A stretch of 64,000 nucleotides of DNA from Gammaproteobacteria bacterium (GCA_021772915.1 JAJFLB010000023.1:206864-270863), one strand, 5' to 3'. Shown: positions 1-9,361, numbered from the stretch's first letter. A program made the numbers and translations. Notes: generated from the letters alone by a model not told the origin.

Positions 1-60
1 ATTCGTCGAGAATGCCGCCCGTTTGAACTCCGAATCATATTTCCTGCTTTGTCTTTTCAT
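1..60 (-). CDS. Possible 5' end of an IS3-type transposase OrfA (runs off the left edge)
   Basis: The last 60 bases read on the minus strand start with ATG and encode a basic N-terminus containing RKYDSEFKRAA. This resembles the start of IS3/IS911-type OrfA proteins (RKYxxEFKxxAV). Its ATG overlaps the TGA of the sugar transferase in an ATGA. The residues after the motif (FSTN) fit the family less well, so it may be a remnant or chance. Only 20 codons are visible. Confidence 0.3.
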   Translation of the reverse strand, partial: MKRQSRKYDSEFKRAAFSTN

Positions 61-1637
61 TTAGCACCTCGTTTTGGATCACTACCATGATCCTTAACGC
101 GGTGCTTGGTATCGTGGGGGGAGAGCACAATTTTCAGGGCAGGCGCAGGGTTGCGGGACTGGAGGTCGTGAGATAGGCAGTCGTCTTCTTGCATGAGCTG
201 TTCAGAATGCTTGGTCGTGGAGGTATCTTCAGTAGGAGGCGTACGTGAAGAGCTTATAGGTGAGAGGAAAGACGTCTCACTAATGAATATCCTCTTGGTC
301 GTCTTAAGAAGGATCCCAAGGTCAAGCGCAAAGGAAAGGTTTTTGACATAGTAGAGGTCGTAGCGAAGCTTCTCCTTAGAGTCTTCTGGACCAGATGTGG
401 CCTTGAAGTTTACCTGAGCCCACCCCGTGATGCCCGGTTGCACAAGGTGGCGAAGATGATAATGTGGAACGTGTTTCTCCAGGACTTCGACTTCTTCCAG
501 CCACTCGGGACGTGGTCCAACGAGAGACATTTCCCCTACAAAAACGTTCCAAAACTGTGGTAACTCGTCAAGGCGTAATCGGCGTAGGACGCTCCCCCAG
601 GACGTGATAGTAACATTCGTTTTGCCCGTGTTGAATGGACCGTTTTCGTCGGAGCCCTCTTCCATAGTTCGAAATTTCCAAATCACAAATTTCTGACCCT
701 TATATCCCAGGCGATGTTGACCGTATAAAGGGTTGCGAATTCCTGTTAGTCGAGAGATTGTTGCGATAACTATCATCGGCAATATAAAGGTAATTAGACC
801 CAGTGTAGCCATCGCCACATCAAGCCATCGTTTAAGAACGAGGTATGTCCGCCGTTGCCGTGCGAGAATATTAGCCAAGAGCCATTCTGGTCGCGCCGCG
901 TGATCAGGGGGAATTTTCCCATAAAGAGTTTCGTAGAAATCGATATCAGTCAGGACAGGGATATCGTCGGCTATGGCAGCTGCAAAAATTGCTCTGAATC
1001 TTTCTGGGCTGTTCTCCAGTGTTTCGTGTGTGATAACAATAATGTCTGTAAACTCACGCAGGCCATCGGTTGGTCGGTAAGAGGGACGCCATTGGCTTAA
1101 ATCCCAGGTTTGCGCATTCATTAATCCATGATCCGATGATATGGGTTTGAATCCTAGTTGTGGATGGGCAATGAGGTCTTCGCGAATCTCGGCAAGAATT
1201 TCGTTTTCGCTCAGGAACCAGATTCTCTGGGCCATTAAATTTGAGGAAAATAGTCTAACCCAGAAATGACGCCACATAAGAAAGCAGGCGTGTGCAAAGA
1301 TTGCAGCTAGAAGCAACTGAGTTTTCGGAGTCAAGTCATGAAATGGCGATAGCGCATAGAATAAAGCAATTCCAAGCAGGGTGTTGACTGCAAAAGCCCC
1401 AACTGAGTCCCGGAGTAGAGAAATAAGATTGCGCATTGCTCGGAATTCATACAATCCGAGTGTGTATATCGTGAGAATCCAAACCAAAAAGACGGGGCTA
1501 AACGCAACAACGTGTTTGAGGAAAAATTGTCCGTTGACAACTGAGAGATCTCGGACGGACATCGCTATCCAAAGCGAGGCGTAACAGATCGCCAGATCGC
1601 CCAAAACTAATACGGTTTTCCTTTTCGAAGTTACCAT
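57..1637 (-). CDS. Undecaprenyl-phosphate sugar phosphotransferase (exopolysaccharide initiating enzyme)
   Basis: Polyprenyl glycosylphosphotransferase of the WbaP/PssY/EpsE type. It loads the first sugar phosphate onto undecaprenyl phosphate at the inner membrane to start polysaccharide repeat units. Four or five N-terminal membrane segments lie in about residues 10-130, then a CoA-binding-like middle region, a further membrane segment near 275-300, and the catalytic domain with KFRTM (about 322), DELPQFWNVFVGEMSLVGPRPE-type signature and QPGITGWAQV. The ATG at 1637 is preferred to an upstream TTG. An unusual Ser/Thr/Pro-rich tail of roughly 75 residues follows the catalytic domain, possibly because the natural end was lost at the junction with the transposase-like sequence. 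It lies alone here; the rest of its cluster may be beyond the left edge. Confidence 0.88.
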   Translation of the reverse strand: MVTSKRKTVLVLGDLAICYASLWIAMSVRDLSVVNGQFFLKHVVAFSPVFLVWILTIYTLGLYEFRAMRNLISLLRDSVGAFAVNTLLGIALFYALSPFHDLTPKTQLLLAAIFAHACFLMWRHFWVRLFSSNLMAQRIWFLSENEILAEIREDLIAHPQLGFKPISSDHGLMNAQTWDLSQWRPSYRPTDGLREFTDIIVITHETLENSPERFRAIFAAAIADDIPVLTDIDFYETLYGKIPPDHAARPEWLLANILARQRRTYLVLKRWLDVAMATLGLITFILPMIVIATISRLTGIRNPLYGQHRLGYKGQKFVIWKFRTMEEGSDENGPFNTGKTNVTITSWGSVLRRLRLDELPQFWNVFVGEMSLVGPRPEWLEEVEVLEKHVPHYHLRHLVQPGITGWAQVNFKATSGPEDSKEKLRYDLYYVKNLSFALDLGILLKTTKRIFISETSFLSPISSSRTPPTEDTSTTKHSEQLMQEDDCLSHDLQSRNPAPALKIVLSPHDTKHRVKDHGSDPKRGAK

Positions 1638-1798
1638 TTGTCCCAAAACCCTATCAGAATGGCCAATTGGTGTCTTGCGTAATTAAAGTTAAGTATAATT
1701 TCGATAGAATGACTATTCTACTGAATAAGCGGAAATAAGTGGCTTGCTTGACGGCAGGAGTAACTGCTTTCTTCTCGGGAAATGGTTTAAATTTTAGA

Positions 1799-1828
1799 GT
1801 TCCCGACGAATGAATTCGTCGGTCCTAC
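1799..1828. repeat. REP-like hairpin, family A (GTTCCCGAC...GTCGGTCCTAC)
   Basis: A 30-base imperfect palindrome with stem GACGAAT/ATTCGTC and conserved ends GTTCC and GGTCCTAC. It lies between the 3' end of the TonB receptor gene and the sugar transferase start. The same end sequences recur at 4371, 11657, 13317, 15082 and 22326. Confidence 0.85.
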
Positions 1829-1906
1829 GGTCACTTTCGTGCCACATGCTGACCAGCGGTGCCGGTTTTGGCACGCCGGACAGATTCTAATCTGACCCGC
1901 CCAATT

Positions 1907-4279
1907 TCAGAACCTGTAATTAAAAATAATCCCCTGCGTAGAAGGATTATTCCAGTTCGCTTGCAACGTCGTAATGTCGGGGCGGGCCGCCGGGTTGTAC
2001 ACCCTGGCCCAGTTCAGGGTTGCCTCATCACTGTGATTAAGAAAATAAAACTGAATCTGAAAATTACTGCTCGCCACGTCCCATATCAACCTGAAATCAG
2101 TCCGCGTATGAGAATCCTGCCGGACACCCGCAAGGTTGATGTCGTTGGCATAATAATCACTGGCATAGGTGCCCTGCAGGTACGGCGTCAGTGTTCCCCA
2201 GTTATCAAAACTGAAAGTGTAAGAAGTCTGCAAACCGATCACCCACTCCGGTGAAAGCGCCGGGTGCCAACCGTTAAACGAGAGCGAATCACCCTGCGTG
2301 TGACCGGGTATATCCCCCAGGCCGGCCAGGTTCGGTGCCTGGTACTCTCCAAAAGTCGCGTCCGTATATGCAATATTTGTAGCCAGCTTCCACTTTGGTG
2401 TGGGTGACCACTGAATTTCAGCCTCGACACCCTTGGCCTCCACGGCACCGCCATTGCCAGTATATTCAGTGGCTTCAGGCGAACCTGGAAAAGGTAAGTT
2501 CAGAAAAGACTGCGACTGCACATCCTTGAAGTCGTTGTACCAGACCGACAGGTTGAGTCGCACGGCACCGTCTGCCAAACTGCCCTTTACGCCAATTTCA
2601 TAGGCCGACAATTCTTCGGGCTCCCAGGTCGGATTAACACGCGGAGCCGAGTTGTTGCCACCGGCCACGTAGCCGGTCGAGGCCGAGACATAGCTCATCA
2701 ACTGCTCGTTAATCTGGTATTCCAAGGCGGCTTTCCACAGGATATCGTCCCAGCTGCCCTCTTCACCCGTTTTCAGCGTCTTGCTCTCGTCGTTCCAACG
2801 CAGGCCACCGGTAACCGTAAAACGATCACCGAATGCATAGCTGACTTGCCCAAATGCTGCCTGAGTATCGGTCAGAAAGTCTCCCTTCACATCCCAGGCA
2901 GGTTGTGAAAGCACACCTTTGTTTGCCTCCAGCCAGCCCCAGTCCGCTTCGCGGTCAGACACGTAAAGCCCCAATAGCCAGTCAAACGCACCGCCTCCAT
3001 TGCCTGATATACGTAGTTCACTGGACCAGTAGGTATCCCGGGTGTTCCAACCCACAAAGTCACTGCTGGTGAACTCACCCTGGTCACTAAAATCACTGTC
3101 ATAGGTTTGCTCGCTTTCGAATCGGCTGTAGTTGCTGAGCCATTGCAGACTGGCGAAGCCCATGTCCCAATTCAGGTCAACCGTATTGACCTCGTGTTCG
3201 GACTGGGCCGCGGAAATGTAGTTTCGAAATACACTCCAGGGACCCAGATCCGGGATAATGCCGGCCGGTGCAAATTGATGACCGGGTTTTAGTTCGCCAT
3301 CAACATATGCGCCGATTTGCTGATACCCCCAGGGGGCCGTTCCCGTTCCATTTTCATCCTGGAATTTTCTCCACACGAGAACACTGAAGCGATCATTGGG
3401 TTGCCACAGCAGACTGGTGCGCAATGTTTGTTCTTTGCGATCGTTGAGGTCGTCTGAGTCAGGTTCAAGGGTGAAGTTGCCGATCCAGCCCGAACGACTT
3501 TCAGACAAACCCGCCATGCGTAGCGCCAGTGTGTCGGTGATCGGAATATTGAGTGTCAGACGCCAACGTGTTTTATCCGGAATACTGTTTTCACCCTCGG
3601 CGTAGCCGTAAAACCCCTCAAACGTGGGCGCATTCGTGACAATGCTGACAGCACCTGCATAAGCATGCTGACCAAAGCTGGTTACCTGTGGTCCACGTAG
3701 TACTTCGATATGATTGACATCCAGAAAGGACTCAAACCGCGTGGTTGAGGTTGGGATGTATATCCCGTCCTCGAATACGCCCACCACCGAGTCAGCCTCT
3801 GGACCGATGCTGTTGGTCCTGGCGCCACGCATGGACAACCGGACATCCTGACCGGTTTGTCCGTAACGCAATCCCGGCGTGAGATACTCCAGACGTGAGA
3901 GGTCTTCAACACCGCCCAGCGCCAGTTGTTCCGCACTCAAACGAGTAATGGATGCGGGTAATTCAGAGCCCGCCGGCATAGGCGTCCCTCTGACAGCTTT
4001 CTCCCTCGTTGCACCAGCGGCGGGTGAACCGCTGTGTGCTTTCGCGACAGCTATCTTTTGACTGTTCGCAAATTCATTTTTGGCCGCTTCCAGTTCAGAT
4101 TCCAAACCCGAAATGGTTTGCCTGGCATTCTTGAGCTGTGCTTCCAGATTGCTGATCTTGGCCTGCATTGCTTCCTCGCGTGCACTCAGGGTCGAATCGG
4201 CTGGCTCCGACGCATTAATTGGCTCGACCACAAAGGTCAGCACCATGATAGCCAGCAATAAAAACAAAGATGGTCGCAT
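1907..4279 (-). CDS. TonB-dependent outer-membrane receptor with N-terminal coiled coil
   Basis: Outer-membrane beta-barrel transporter energised by TonB. The chosen ATG at 4279 has a GGGAG ribosome binding site six bases upstream; a TTG further upstream is less likely. A signal peptide (about residues 1-24) is followed by a heptad-like coiled coil (about 30-75, pattern AKISNLEAQLKNARQTISGLE), a linker, then a plug domain (RLEYLTPGLRYGQ, GARTNSIGPEADSVVGVFEDG, IEVLRGPQ) and a barrel ending in the typical aromatic residue (NYRF). The plug/barrel part has ordinary size. The coiled coil replaces the region where a TonB box would be expected, and I see no obvious TonB box. The substrate is unknown: there are no siderophore or B12 genes nearby. 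Confidence 0.87.
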   Translation of the reverse strand: MRPSLFLLLAIMVLTFVVEPINASEPADSTLSAREEAMQAKISNLEAQLKNARQTISGLESELEAAKNEFANSQKIAVAKAHSGSPAAGATREKAVRGTPMPAGSELPASITRLSAEQLALGGVEDLSRLEYLTPGLRYGQTGQDVRLSMRGARTNSIGPEADSVVGVFEDGIYIPTSTTRFESFLDVNHIEVLRGPQVTSFGQHAYAGAVSIVTNAPTFEGFYGYAEGENSIPDKTRWRLTLNIPITDTLALRMAGLSESRSGWIGNFTLEPDSDDLNDRKEQTLRTSLLWQPNDRFSVLVWRKFQDENGTGTAPWGYQQIGAYVDGELKPGHQFAPAGIIPDLGPWSVFRNYISAAQSEHEVNTVDLNWDMGFASLQWLSNYSRFESEQTYDSDFSDQGEFTSSDFVGWNTRDTYWSSELRISGNGGGAFDWLLGLYVSDREADWGWLEANKGVLSQPAWDVKGDFLTDTQAAFGQVSYAFGDRFTVTGGLRWNDESKTLKTGEEGSWDDILWKAALEYQINEQLMSYVSASTGYVAGGNNSAPRVNPTWEPEELSAYEIGVKGSLADGAVRLNLSVWYNDFKDVQSQSFLNLPFPGSPEATEYTGNGGAVEAKGVEAEIQWSPTPKWKLATNIAYTDATFGEYQAPNLAGLGDIPGHTQGDSLSFNGWHPALSPEWVIGLQTSYTFSFDNWGTLTPYLQGTYASDYYANDINLAGVRQDSHTRTDFRLIWDVASSNFQIQFYFLNHSDEATLNWARVYNPAARPDITTLQANWNNPSTQGIIFNYRF

Positions 4280-4370
4280 GAAAGTCTCCCGCAAAAGTCC
4301 AACGCGCAGTGGCTTTGCAGTGTAGCAGTTTCATGTGGTTTATCGATACGTTATTCAGGCACAGAGCTGG

Positions 4371-4799
4371 GTAGGACCGACGACAAATTCGTCGGGAACT
4401 GCTCCCGACCGGCGGGTTGGTTGCGTGAAAGACCAGTTCCCGACCAGCAAGCTGGTCAGTCCTACAAAAACCCCTCCACCCGTAGGACCGACGACAAATT
4501 CGTCGGGAACCGTTCCCGACCGGCGGGTTGGTTGCGTGAAAGGCCGGTTCCCGACCAGCAAGCTGGTCAGTCCTACAAAAACCCCTCCACCCGTAGGACC
4601 GACGAATTCATTCGTCGGGAACTGTTCCCGACCGGCGGGTTGGTTGCGTGAAAGACCAGTTCCCGACCAGCAAGCTGGTCAGTCCTACAAAAGCCCCTCC
4701 ACCCGTAGGACCGACGACAAATTCGTCGGGAACTGTTCCCGACCGGCGGGTTGGTTGCGTGAAAGACCAGTTCCCGACCAGCGAGCTGGTCGGTCCTAC
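4371..4799. repeat. Tandem array of four ~111-bp units built from two family A REP hairpins
   Basis: Units begin at 4371, 4482, 4593 and 4705 (spacing 111, 111, 112). Each unit holds one hairpin reading GTAGGACCGACGA...TCGTCGGGAAC and a second reading GTTCCCGACCA...TGGTCxGTCCTAC, joined by a conserved spacer. The array fills the gap between the start of the TonB receptor gene and the 3' end of the algC-like gene. The open frames crossing it on both strands are products of the repeat and not genes. Confidence 0.93.
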
Positions 4800-4821
4800 A
4801 GGAACTCCAATTTACGATGTC

Positions 4822-7281
4822 CTAAAAAGGCAGGTCTAACTGATCATTTATCGCCAGCATTTGCTGTTTAAATTCGTCTTTGATGCGCTCCAGCGCAATC
4901 TCGCTATCCGCATCAAAACGTAATACCAGCACGGGCGTGGTATTGGATGCTCTAACCAAGCCCCAGCCGTCTGCATAATCGGCACGTACACCATCGATGG
5001 TATTGATGGTTGCGTCCGCAAAAACCGCTTCCTGCTGCATACGGGTGACAAATGTATGGTTTTCACCCTCTGCTGTTTCCACTTTGAGTTCGGGTGTACT
5101 GTAACTGTCGGGCAGACTGTTAAGTATTTCTTCTGCACCACGCTCATCAGCAGCCAGTATCTCGAGTAATCTTGCGGCCGCATAAATACCACAGTCAAAA
5201 CCGTACCACCGTTCCTTAAAGAAGAAATGTCCGCTCATCTCACCAGCAAACGGTGCATCCACTTCCTTCATCTTGTTTTTGATCAGCGAGTGGCCGGTCT
5301 TGTACATCATGGCCTTACCGCCGGCAGCCTCGATCTCTTCGTGCAGGTGGCCGGTGCACTTGACGTCATAAATGACGGTCTCACCTGGGCATCTGGCAAG
5401 TATGTCCCTTACAAACAACATCATCAGGCGGTCGGCGTAGATAATGTCACCGGCCGGTGTTACCACCCCCAGTCTGTCTGCATCACCATCAAATGCGACC
5501 CCCAGGTCTGCACCCATAATTTTGACCGAAATGATCAGGTCCTGCAGATTTTCAGGCTCGCTGGGGTCAGGGTGGTGGTTTGGGAAACTTCCGTCTACGT
5601 CATCAAACAACGGGAATACCTCTGCACCAATATCACGAAGTACGTCGGCCGCACACACAGCGCCGATTCCATTGCCACAATCCGCAACCACCTTGAGGGG
5701 TTTTTGCAACTGAATATCTCCGGAAATTTTCTCGCGGTAGCGGCCCACCATTTTTTCCTGCTTGACCTCACCCTTACCCACTCGCAGGTTGCCGCTCTTG
5801 ATGCGTGTGTACATATCGGTGATCTGTTGACCCGATTGGGTGACACCACCGATCAATGCTTTGAATCCATTGTAATTTGGCGGGTTGTGGCTACCGGTTA
5901 CCATTACACCGGTCCCGTTACCGAGCTCATAAGCCGCGAAATACAACACCCCGGTGGGCACCGCGCCAATATCCACGACATCACAACCGGTTGATGCAAT
6001 ACCCTCAACCATGCCCGCTGCCAGGTCCGGTCCGGATACCCTGCCATCTCGTGCCACCACTACCGGCCCGGCTTCCTGCTCCAGGGTAAGACTCCCGACG
6101 ACCTGACCGACTTGCCGGGCGATTTCTGCATCCAGCGTCTCACCGATGATCCCACGAATGTCATAGGCCCTGAATATGGTTTCCACCAGCTCCACAGGCG
6201 GCAGGTTTTTGCTGGGAGCCATATCGCCTTTCTCCCTATTGAAACTTAAGTTCGGTAAACCAACTTCTCCCAGCGAATCAAGGTGCTCGATCAGGTTGCG
6301 GGTCTCTTGTTCATCAGGCTGGTCTTCACCGGCCCCTTCTGCCTGCCCGGATACTTCGGGTACCACGCCAGCTTGCATCTGCCCACTTTGATTCTGAACA
6401 GCTTGTAGCGGCTTTTCTGGCTTTTCTGGTTCTTCCGGCGGAATCTTATAAGGCCTGAACTTCAGTAGGACACCAAACCCAAGCGCTATGAGACCAACCA
6501 CAAACAACAGCAGATGCAAGAAGACGTTTGAACTTGACACCCAAATGGCCTGTGTGACGCCGACACGCAAAAAGCTACCGGGGATAAGCAACCAGCTAAC
6601 CCGTTCGGACGACGTCGGTCTTACAGCAAATTCGGAGACTCTCGTTGGCATGAACAGACCATTGTGTTGATATAAGGCAAACACACCTGCCGCTGGAAGG
6701 GAGGCTTTGAAAGCCGTTACTATCAGGGAAGGCCTGACCTTCACCAGCAGGTACACAACCGGGGATGCTTCACCACCCGCCCGCACCACCATGGCCATGT
6801 AAGCATCAGCTCCCGCTCCGTGCACTTGCACCGTTGACTGCCCCAGCTCTTGGGCCGAGAGCAGCATGTCGTAGAGGGCAAAACCAAACGGACCCATATC
6901 CAGGGGGCGCAGCTCGGCCAGATTGTTGTCATACAACTGGATATCAATAAGCTCTGGTACACGTTCACCGACATACTGCCTAAGGCCGGCCAGTTGGTCC
7001 GGTGCCGCGGCCGCGCTGGCTACGAGTTGCCGCAGCTGTGAATCCATGAGCACTTTTCGAAAGCTATGTACCGTTTCACTGACCTGTCTCATGGTCTTCT
7101 CGGCATTCTTGTAAAACGCGTCGTTGTCGTCCTGGCTGGTCCCCCCAGAAAACAACAACAAGCTGAGCAGGAGCAATAGCAGAACTCCGGGTACAATCAA
7201 TGCTAACGGGTTTAGCGCCTCAAGCTGGACTTTCCACCAATTGATATCGCGGGGGAATTTAATTTTCTTGGTGAGTTTCAT
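4822..7281 (-). CDS. algC: Membrane-anchored phosphomannomutase/phosphoglucomutase (AlgC type)
   Basis: Interconverts mannose/glucose 1- and 6-phosphates for polysaccharide and LPS precursor synthesis. Starting at the ATG 7281 (just outside dut) it has 819 residues. The N-terminal third carries a membrane segment near residues 25-45, a periplasm-like sensor region and a second membrane segment near 260-280, then a Pro/Glu/Gln-rich linker. The C-terminal ~460 residues are a full phosphohexomutase: RAYDIRGIIGE, active serine loop TGSHNPPNYNG, metal site DGDADRLGV and GEMSGHFFF. This long two-part form is known in some gammaproteobacteria next to dut. The open frame could extend upstream to 7398, but that would overlap dut and spoil the N-terminus. 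Confidence 0.93.
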   Translation of the reverse strand: MKLTKKIKFPRDINWWKVQLEALNPLALIVPGVLLLLLLSLLLFSGGTSQDDNDAFYKNAEKTMRQVSETVHSFRKVLMDSQLRQLVASAAAAPDQLAGLRQYVGERVPELIDIQLYDNNLAELRPLDMGPFGFALYDMLLSAQELGQSTVQVHGAGADAYMAMVVRAGGEASPVVYLLVKVRPSLIVTAFKASLPAAGVFALYQHNGLFMPTRVSEFAVRPTSSERVSWLLIPGSFLRVGVTQAIWVSSSNVFLHLLLFVVGLIALGFGVLLKFRPYKIPPEEPEKPEKPLQAVQNQSGQMQAGVVPEVSGQAEGAGEDQPDEQETRNLIEHLDSLGEVGLPNLSFNREKGDMAPSKNLPPVELVETIFRAYDIRGIIGETLDAEIARQVGQVVGSLTLEQEAGPVVVARDGRVSGPDLAAGMVEGIASTGCDVVDIGAVPTGVLYFAAYELGNGTGVMVTGSHNPPNYNGFKALIGGVTQSGQQITDMYTRIKSGNLRVGKGEVKQEKMVGRYREKISGDIQLQKPLKVVADCGNGIGAVCAADVLRDIGAEVFPLFDDVDGSFPNHHPDPSEPENLQDLIISVKIMGADLGVAFDGDADRLGVVTPAGDIIYADRLMMLFVRDILARCPGETVIYDVKCTGHLHEEIEAAGGKAMMYKTGHSLIKNKMKEVDAPFAGEMSGHFFFKERWYGFDCGIYAAARLLEILAADERGAEEILNSLPDSYSTPELKVETAEGENHTFVTRMQQEAVFADATINTIDGVRADYADGWGLVRASNTTPVLVLRFDADSEIALERIKDEFKQQMLAINDQLDLPF

Positions 7282-7303
7282 GTTCGAGGTCTGATGCCAG
7301 GTC

Positions 7304-7774
7304 CTAATTTCTGCCGGTGTGGCCGAAGCCACCCGCACCACGTTTGCTGGCCGTAAAAGAATCGACAACTTCGAAACGGGCCATGACCACAGGAACAATC
7401 ACCAGCTGGGCTATACGCAGCCCGGGTTCAATCTCAAATTCCTTGTCTGAGCGATTCCAGCAGGATACAAAAACCTGACCCTGGTAATCACTGTCGATCA
7501 ACCCCACCAGGTTACCAAGCACCAGTCCGTACTTATGCCCCAAACCCGAGCGTGGCAATATGACGGCAGCCAGTCCCTGGTCAGCAATGTGCAGGGCAAA
7601 CCCCGTGGGTATCAGCACTGTTTCGCCCGGGTGAACGGTGAGGGCTTGTTCTACACATGCACGTATGTCCATACCGGCCGAACCGTTGGTGGTATACGCG
7701 GGCAAAGGTATTTCCTGACCCAGTCTGGGATCCACAATTTTTAACTGGATGGCCTTAAGACTTTGTTTTTCCAA
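7304..7774 (-). CDS. dut: Deoxyuridine 5'-triphosphate nucleotidohydrolase (dUTPase)
   Basis: Hydrolyses dUTP to dUMP and pyrophosphate, keeping uracil out of DNA and feeding dTMP synthesis; cytosolic trimer. All five trimeric dUTPase motifs are visible: [39 protein letters not shown] and the C-terminal [10 protein letters not shown]. At 156 residues it is close to the usual ~151. It is 22 bases upstream of the algC-like gene and likely cotranscribed with it. In many gammaproteobacteria coaBC lies between radC and dut; here it is absent. Confidence 0.97.
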   Translation of the reverse strand: MEKQSLKAIQLKIVDPRLGQEIPLPAYTTNGSAGMDIRACVEQALTVHPGETVLIPTGFALHIADQGLAAVILPRSGLGHKYGLVLGNLVGLIDSDYQGQVFVSCWNRSDKEFEIEPGLRIAQLVIVPVVMARFEVVDSFTASKRGAGGFGHTGRN

Positions 7775-7882
7775 CTGGCATCCTTTAACAACCCATCCCC
7801 ATCACCCCATCATATCAAGCCTTTGGCCTGATGTAATACCCAGTTTGTCCTACATGCAGTACCGGCAAGCTCCGATTTACCC

Positions 7883-8608
7883 ATGCTTGCTGATAATTCA
7901 ACATCTGGTCTGAGACTACAGTCCTTTTTTTCAGCAGGGGCCATGAGAAATAGCACAAAGAAAAACATGAGTCCGCCAGGACAGCAATTTCTGCCCGCGT
8001 CCTTATCCGACGCGGAGCTGGTGGCAAGACTGCTGCATGGCGGACAAGAACAAGGGGAAGACCTTACGCGAGCCGAGCGGCTGTTGAAGAAATTCGGCGG
8101 ATTGCGTGGCCTGCAAGTCGCCAGCCGCACACTGGCCCACGATCGTGAAGGGATGGATGACCGTTGTGCACATCAACTCCGGGTCGCGCATGAACTGGTT
8201 CATCGGCAATTGAAACAGTCACTGCAACGCGGTATCTCGCTGACCAGCCCGGCCATGACCATGGAATACCTGCAGACCGTATTGAGAGACCGCAACCGCG
8301 AGATTTTCACCTGTTTGTTTCTGGACACACGCCACCGCGTAATTGCGGCTGAGGATCTCTTCCAGGGCTCCATAGACGGCGCCTGTGTTTACCCCAGGAT
8401 CGTTGCTGAAAGAGCACTCAGACTGTACGCGGCCGCGGTCATCGTCGCGCACAATCATCCCTCGGGAGTAACTGAACCAAGTCTTGCCGACCAGGCGATT
8501 ACACGACGCCTGAAAGACGCGTTGCTGTTACTGGAAATCCGCTTGCTGGATCATTTTGTAGTGGGCGATGGTTTGCCGGTCTCCATGGCCTCGCGGGGCA
8601 TGTTGTAA
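7883..8608 (+). CDS. radC: RadC family JAB/MPN-domain protein
   Basis: RadC (UPF0758) family, a putative metal-dependent JAMM-fold protein whose historic DNA-repair role is not firmly established. An N-terminal helix-hairpin-helix-like part (LSDAELVARLL) precedes the MPN domain with motif HNHPSG (about residue 188) followed by SLADQAITRRLKD and DHFVVGDG. Three possible starts lie in frame (7883, 7943, 7967). The family normally begins about 15 residues before LSDAEL, which favours 7943 or 7967, but none has a convincing ribosome binding site. It is divergent from dut and followed by rpmB and rpmG. Confidence 0.92.
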   Translation: MLADNSTSGLRLQSFFSAGAMRNSTKKNMSPPGQQFLPASLSDAELVARLLHGGQEQGEDLTRAERLLKKFGGLRGLQVASRTLAHDREGMDDRCAHQLRVAHELVHRQLKQSLQRGISLTSPAMTMEYLQTVLRDRNREIFTCLFLDTRHRVIAAEDLFQGSIDGACVYPRIVAERALRLYAAAVIVAHNHPSGVTEPSLADQAITRRLKDALLLLEIRLLDHFVVGDGLPVSMASRGML

Positions 8609-8623
8609 CTTGCTAAGAACAAT

Positions 8624-8677
8624 AGCCCGCATATTGCATCAGTATGGCCCAGGCCAGCCTGGTGTAATATGCGGGCT
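8624..8677. repeat. Family C palindrome (AGCCCGCATATT...AATATGCGGGCT)
   Basis: Inverted repeat with 12-base arms AGCCCGCATATT and AATATGCGGGCT flanking CATCAG/CTGGTG-like inner arms and a GGCC-rich loop. It lies 16 bases after the radC stop. The same arms form the perfect palindrome at 34301-34334. It may act as a terminator or be a mobile REP-like element. Confidence 0.8.
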
Positions 8678-8755
8678 CTAATCCGGTTGCATATCAACAG
8701 GCATTAAGGTATAAAGTGCGGCTCACTTTCAGTAGTACAGTAACGGAATATTCCA

Positions 8756-8992
8756 ATGGCCAGAGTTTGTCAGGTTACCGGTAAGCATCCCGTTTCCGGG
8801 AACAATGTGTCGCACTCAAACAGAAAAAGCAGGCGACGCTTTCTACCCAACCTTCACCGCCACCGTTTTTGGGTGGAAAGTGAAAATCGTTGGGTCCGTT
8901 TACGTGTGTCCACCAAGGGTTTGCGTATCATTGACAAGAAGGGCATTGATGCCGTTTTAACTGACCTGCGTTCACGCGGTGAGAAGGTCTGA
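8756..8992 (+). CDS. rpmB: 50S ribosomal protein L28
   Basis: Large-subunit ribosomal protein, 78 residues as in E. coli. It begins [20 protein letters not shown] and contains [26 protein letters not shown], typical of L28. No zinc-binding Cys pairs are seen beyond Cys5, consistent with the Cys-minus form. It is followed after 12 bases by rpmG, with a GAGGAG ribosome binding site in the gap. Confidence 0.98.
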   Translation: MARVCQVTGKHPVSGNNVSHSNRKSRRRFLPNLHRHRFWVESENRWVRLRVSTKGLRIIDKKGIDAVLTDLRSRGEKV

Positions 8993-9004
8993 GGAGTATA
9001 GACA

Positions 9005-9172
9005 ATGGCAAAATCATCACGCGAAAAAATCCGCCTTACATCTTCCGCCGGTACCGGTCATTTTTACACCACGGATAAAAATAAAAAGAACACACCGGGG
9101 AAAATGGAAATGAAAAAATATGACCCCGTGGTTCGTAAGCACGTGATGTATAAGGAAGGCAAGATCAAATAG
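9005..9172 (+). CDS. rpmG: 50S ribosomal protein L33
   Basis: Large-subunit protein of 55 residues, starting [21 protein letters not shown] and ending with a basic tail. It contains the family features [21 protein letters not shown] and [10 protein letters not shown]. It lacks the CxxC pairs, so it is the zinc-independent form. It follows rpmB by 12 bases with a ribosome binding site (GAGGAG at about 8991), forming the usual rpmB-rpmG operon. Confidence 0.97.
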   Translation: MAKSSREKIRLTSSAGTGHFYTTDKNKKNTPGKMEMKKYDPVVRKHVMYKEGKIK

Positions 9173-9267
9173 TTGATCTGGACGATTACCAAACCACTTT
9201 TCTAGACGACCTCTGGCCCACTTTCCAAACCACATCTTCCTCATTTATAACCTGTGGGGCGCTGTGC

Positions 9268-9361
9268 CGGGTATTTGTTTCCGGGACTCGCCATGAACCC
9301 TTCCCTGGGGGCTCGGTCGTTTCCTCCCTGAAACTCACGGTCCCGGAATCAAATACCCGTC
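9268..9361. repeat. Imperfect long inverted repeat in the rpmG-hyuA gap
   Basis: Arms CGGGTATTTGTTTCCGGGA (9268 on) and TCCCGGAATCAAATACCCG (to 9361) pair at 18 of 19 positions around a ~55-base centre with GAGCCCCCAGGG-like sequence on the minus strand. The gap 9173-9624 holds this structure and a family B repeat but no credible gene. Confidence 0.6.

Noticed and set aside
4335..4871. Long open frame through the repeat array (and others on both strands)
   Set aside because: The protein is only the translated REP units; the frame exists because the units lack stops. No family resemblance and no ribosome binding site.
5227..5994. 255-codon plus-strand frame opposite algC
   Set aside because: Antisense to the conserved phosphohexomutase domain; no recognisable motifs.
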